Shown here: one piece after another, positions 63,419 to 64,000 of the stretch
How the letters are laid out: each line of letters begins with the position of its first letter
Position numbering within the stretch: the first letter of the stretch is position 1
DNA from: Corynebacterium hansenii
Lineage (GTDB): Bacteria > Actinomycetota > Actinomycetes > Mycobacteriales > Mycobacteriaceae
Length of the DNA: 64,000 bases
Assembly (NCBI RefSeq): GCF_030408795.1
Contig: NZ_CP047211.1
Coordinates: 1,922,001-1,986,000 of the forward strand
Reading direction: 5' to 3'
Program-made: the position numbers and the translations under genes
Notes under the pieces: generated by a model
Seen by the model: the letters and a program-made list of their open reading frames with translations, nothing else
Told to the model about the DNA's origin: nothing
Databases searched by the model: none

Positions 63419-63835
63419 TTATTGGCGGGTCGGGGGGGTTTCTTTCCGGCGTGGGGTGAGCGCGACGTATGGGCCAAGGTCCATGCGAGACAGTTCGCCG
63501 CATGCCCATCCGGAGAACACTTCTGGGAGGTGTTCTCGCTTCCAGAGGTATTTTCCGGAGATGACAAGGTCGTCGGCCGGGGCCGCGTCGAGTTCTTCGT
63601 TGGTCCAGTAGACGACGAACTGGCGGGTTTCGAGGAGCTTCTCTAGGTCGACTGGTCCTTCGCTGGGGTTGTCGGTGAATTCGCCGGTGGGAATGTCGGT
63701 CGATATGAGTTCAACGTGTTCGATTGGCATCAGTCCGGCTGGGGTGGTTCCCGTGTGAACGTAGGCGTTGCTTTCGTCGTCGTGTCGGATGTCAACTGGG
63801 TATCGGACGTTGCCGTCCAGGAAGCGGATAGTCAT
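63419..63835 (-). CDS. Hypothetical phage protein, 138 aa
   Basis: Starts TIRFLDGNVRYPVDIRHDDESNAY and ends with a basic, Pro-rich RRKETPPTRQ. A YWTNEELDAAPADDLVISGKY segment lies near 76-96. Mixed alpha/beta, no membrane helix. GC is lower than in the host part. No family was recognised; it belongs to the early/middle gene block that continues past the window. Confidence 0.65.
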   Translation of the reverse strand: MTIRFLDGNVRYPVDIRHDDESNAYVHTGTTPAGLMPIEHVELISTDIPTGEFTDNPSEGPVDLEKLLETRQFVVYWTNEELDAAPADDLVISGKYLWKREHLPEVFSGWACGELSRMDLGPYVALTPRRKETPPTRQ

Positions 63836-63880
63836 GGGTTCATGATGGCAGCTGGGGGTGACCTGTCCTGTGGGGTCGTT

Positions 63881-64000
63881 TTAGGAGAGTTCCGTCTTCA
63901 GGTTTTTCCAGTGGTCTTCCAACTTGGTATCCACTGGGCGCGAGATGATTTCACGAAGGTCGTCGCCTTCTTCGTTTTCCCCGCGTTGGAAAGCTTCGGC
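63881..64000 (-). CDS. 3' end of a phage gene cut by the right window edge
   Basis: The last 39 codons of an open frame end at TAA 63881-63883 (AEAFQRGENEEGDDLREI..., ending KNLKTELS). It is charged and helical. The start lies beyond base 64,000, so function cannot be judged. The 45-nt gap before the 138-aa gene shows nothing notable. Confidence 0.5.
   Translation of the reverse strand, partial: AEAFQRGENEEGDDLREIISRPVDTKLEDHWKNLKTELS

Noticed and set aside
36000..64000. Integrase or repressor within the window
   Set aside because: No tyrosine or serine recombinase or Cro/CI-type gene was found; these should lie beyond the right edge.

Overview
The window is very GC-rich. Its left half carries an actinobacterial division and cell-wall cluster followed by genes for isoprenoid, mannolipid and shikimate metabolism, in an order closely resembling Mycobacterium tuberculosis Rv2150c-Rv2182c (order recalled, not searched). 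MurE carries the DNPR signature of meso-diaminopimelate ligases, and MptA, LppM, IdsA, PknL and the Rv2175c homologue point to a mycolate-group organism. Corynebacterium is the best guess; the species cannot be told from the sequence alone.

Layout, bases 1-17,281 (minus strand): ftsZ (cut at the left edge), ftsQ, murC, murG, ftsW, murD, mraY, murF, murE, ftsI, an FtsL-like gene, rsmH and mraZ. These make the lipid II precursor and the core of the septal machine. Several junctions are 4-nt overlaps, so they are probably translationally coupled. The mraZ promoter has three GTGGGN boxes at exactly 10-bp spacing. A second array of six such boxes in the opposite orientation lies about 300 bp further upstream.

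Bases 17,860-35,876: a DUF3040 membrane protein, a HEPN-like protein, a GNAT acetyltransferase with lppM, a MetF-like reductase, an idsA / carotenoid-desaturase-like / mptA cluster, a secreted alpha/beta hydrolase, an Rv2175c-like DNA-binding protein divergent from the PASTA kinase pknL, sigK-rskA divergent from a fasciclin lipoprotein (with a SigK-like promoter between them), class II DAHP synthase, an Rv2179c-like RNase and a PlsC acyltransferase.

Bases from about 36,000 to the right edge are one end of a siphovirus prophage. Late genes run leftward on the minus strand: TerS, TerL, portal, protease/scaffold, decoration, capsid, connectors, tail terminator, tail tube, frameshifted tail chaperones, a 1803-aa tape measure, minor tail proteins and fibres, a two-domain endolysin and holin-like proteins. 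A phage tRNA and a RapZ-C/HNH fusion lie before TerS. The integrase, repressor and replication genes must lie beyond base 64,000. Between the lysis genes and the host junction, on the plus strand and with lower GC, sits a leaderless two-gene module: a (p)ppGpp-synthetase-fold protein (small-alarmone-synthetase / ToxSAS type) and a 72-aa partner. Its cargo position and layout make it the best candidate for a toxin-antitoxin or phage-exclusion system in this window.
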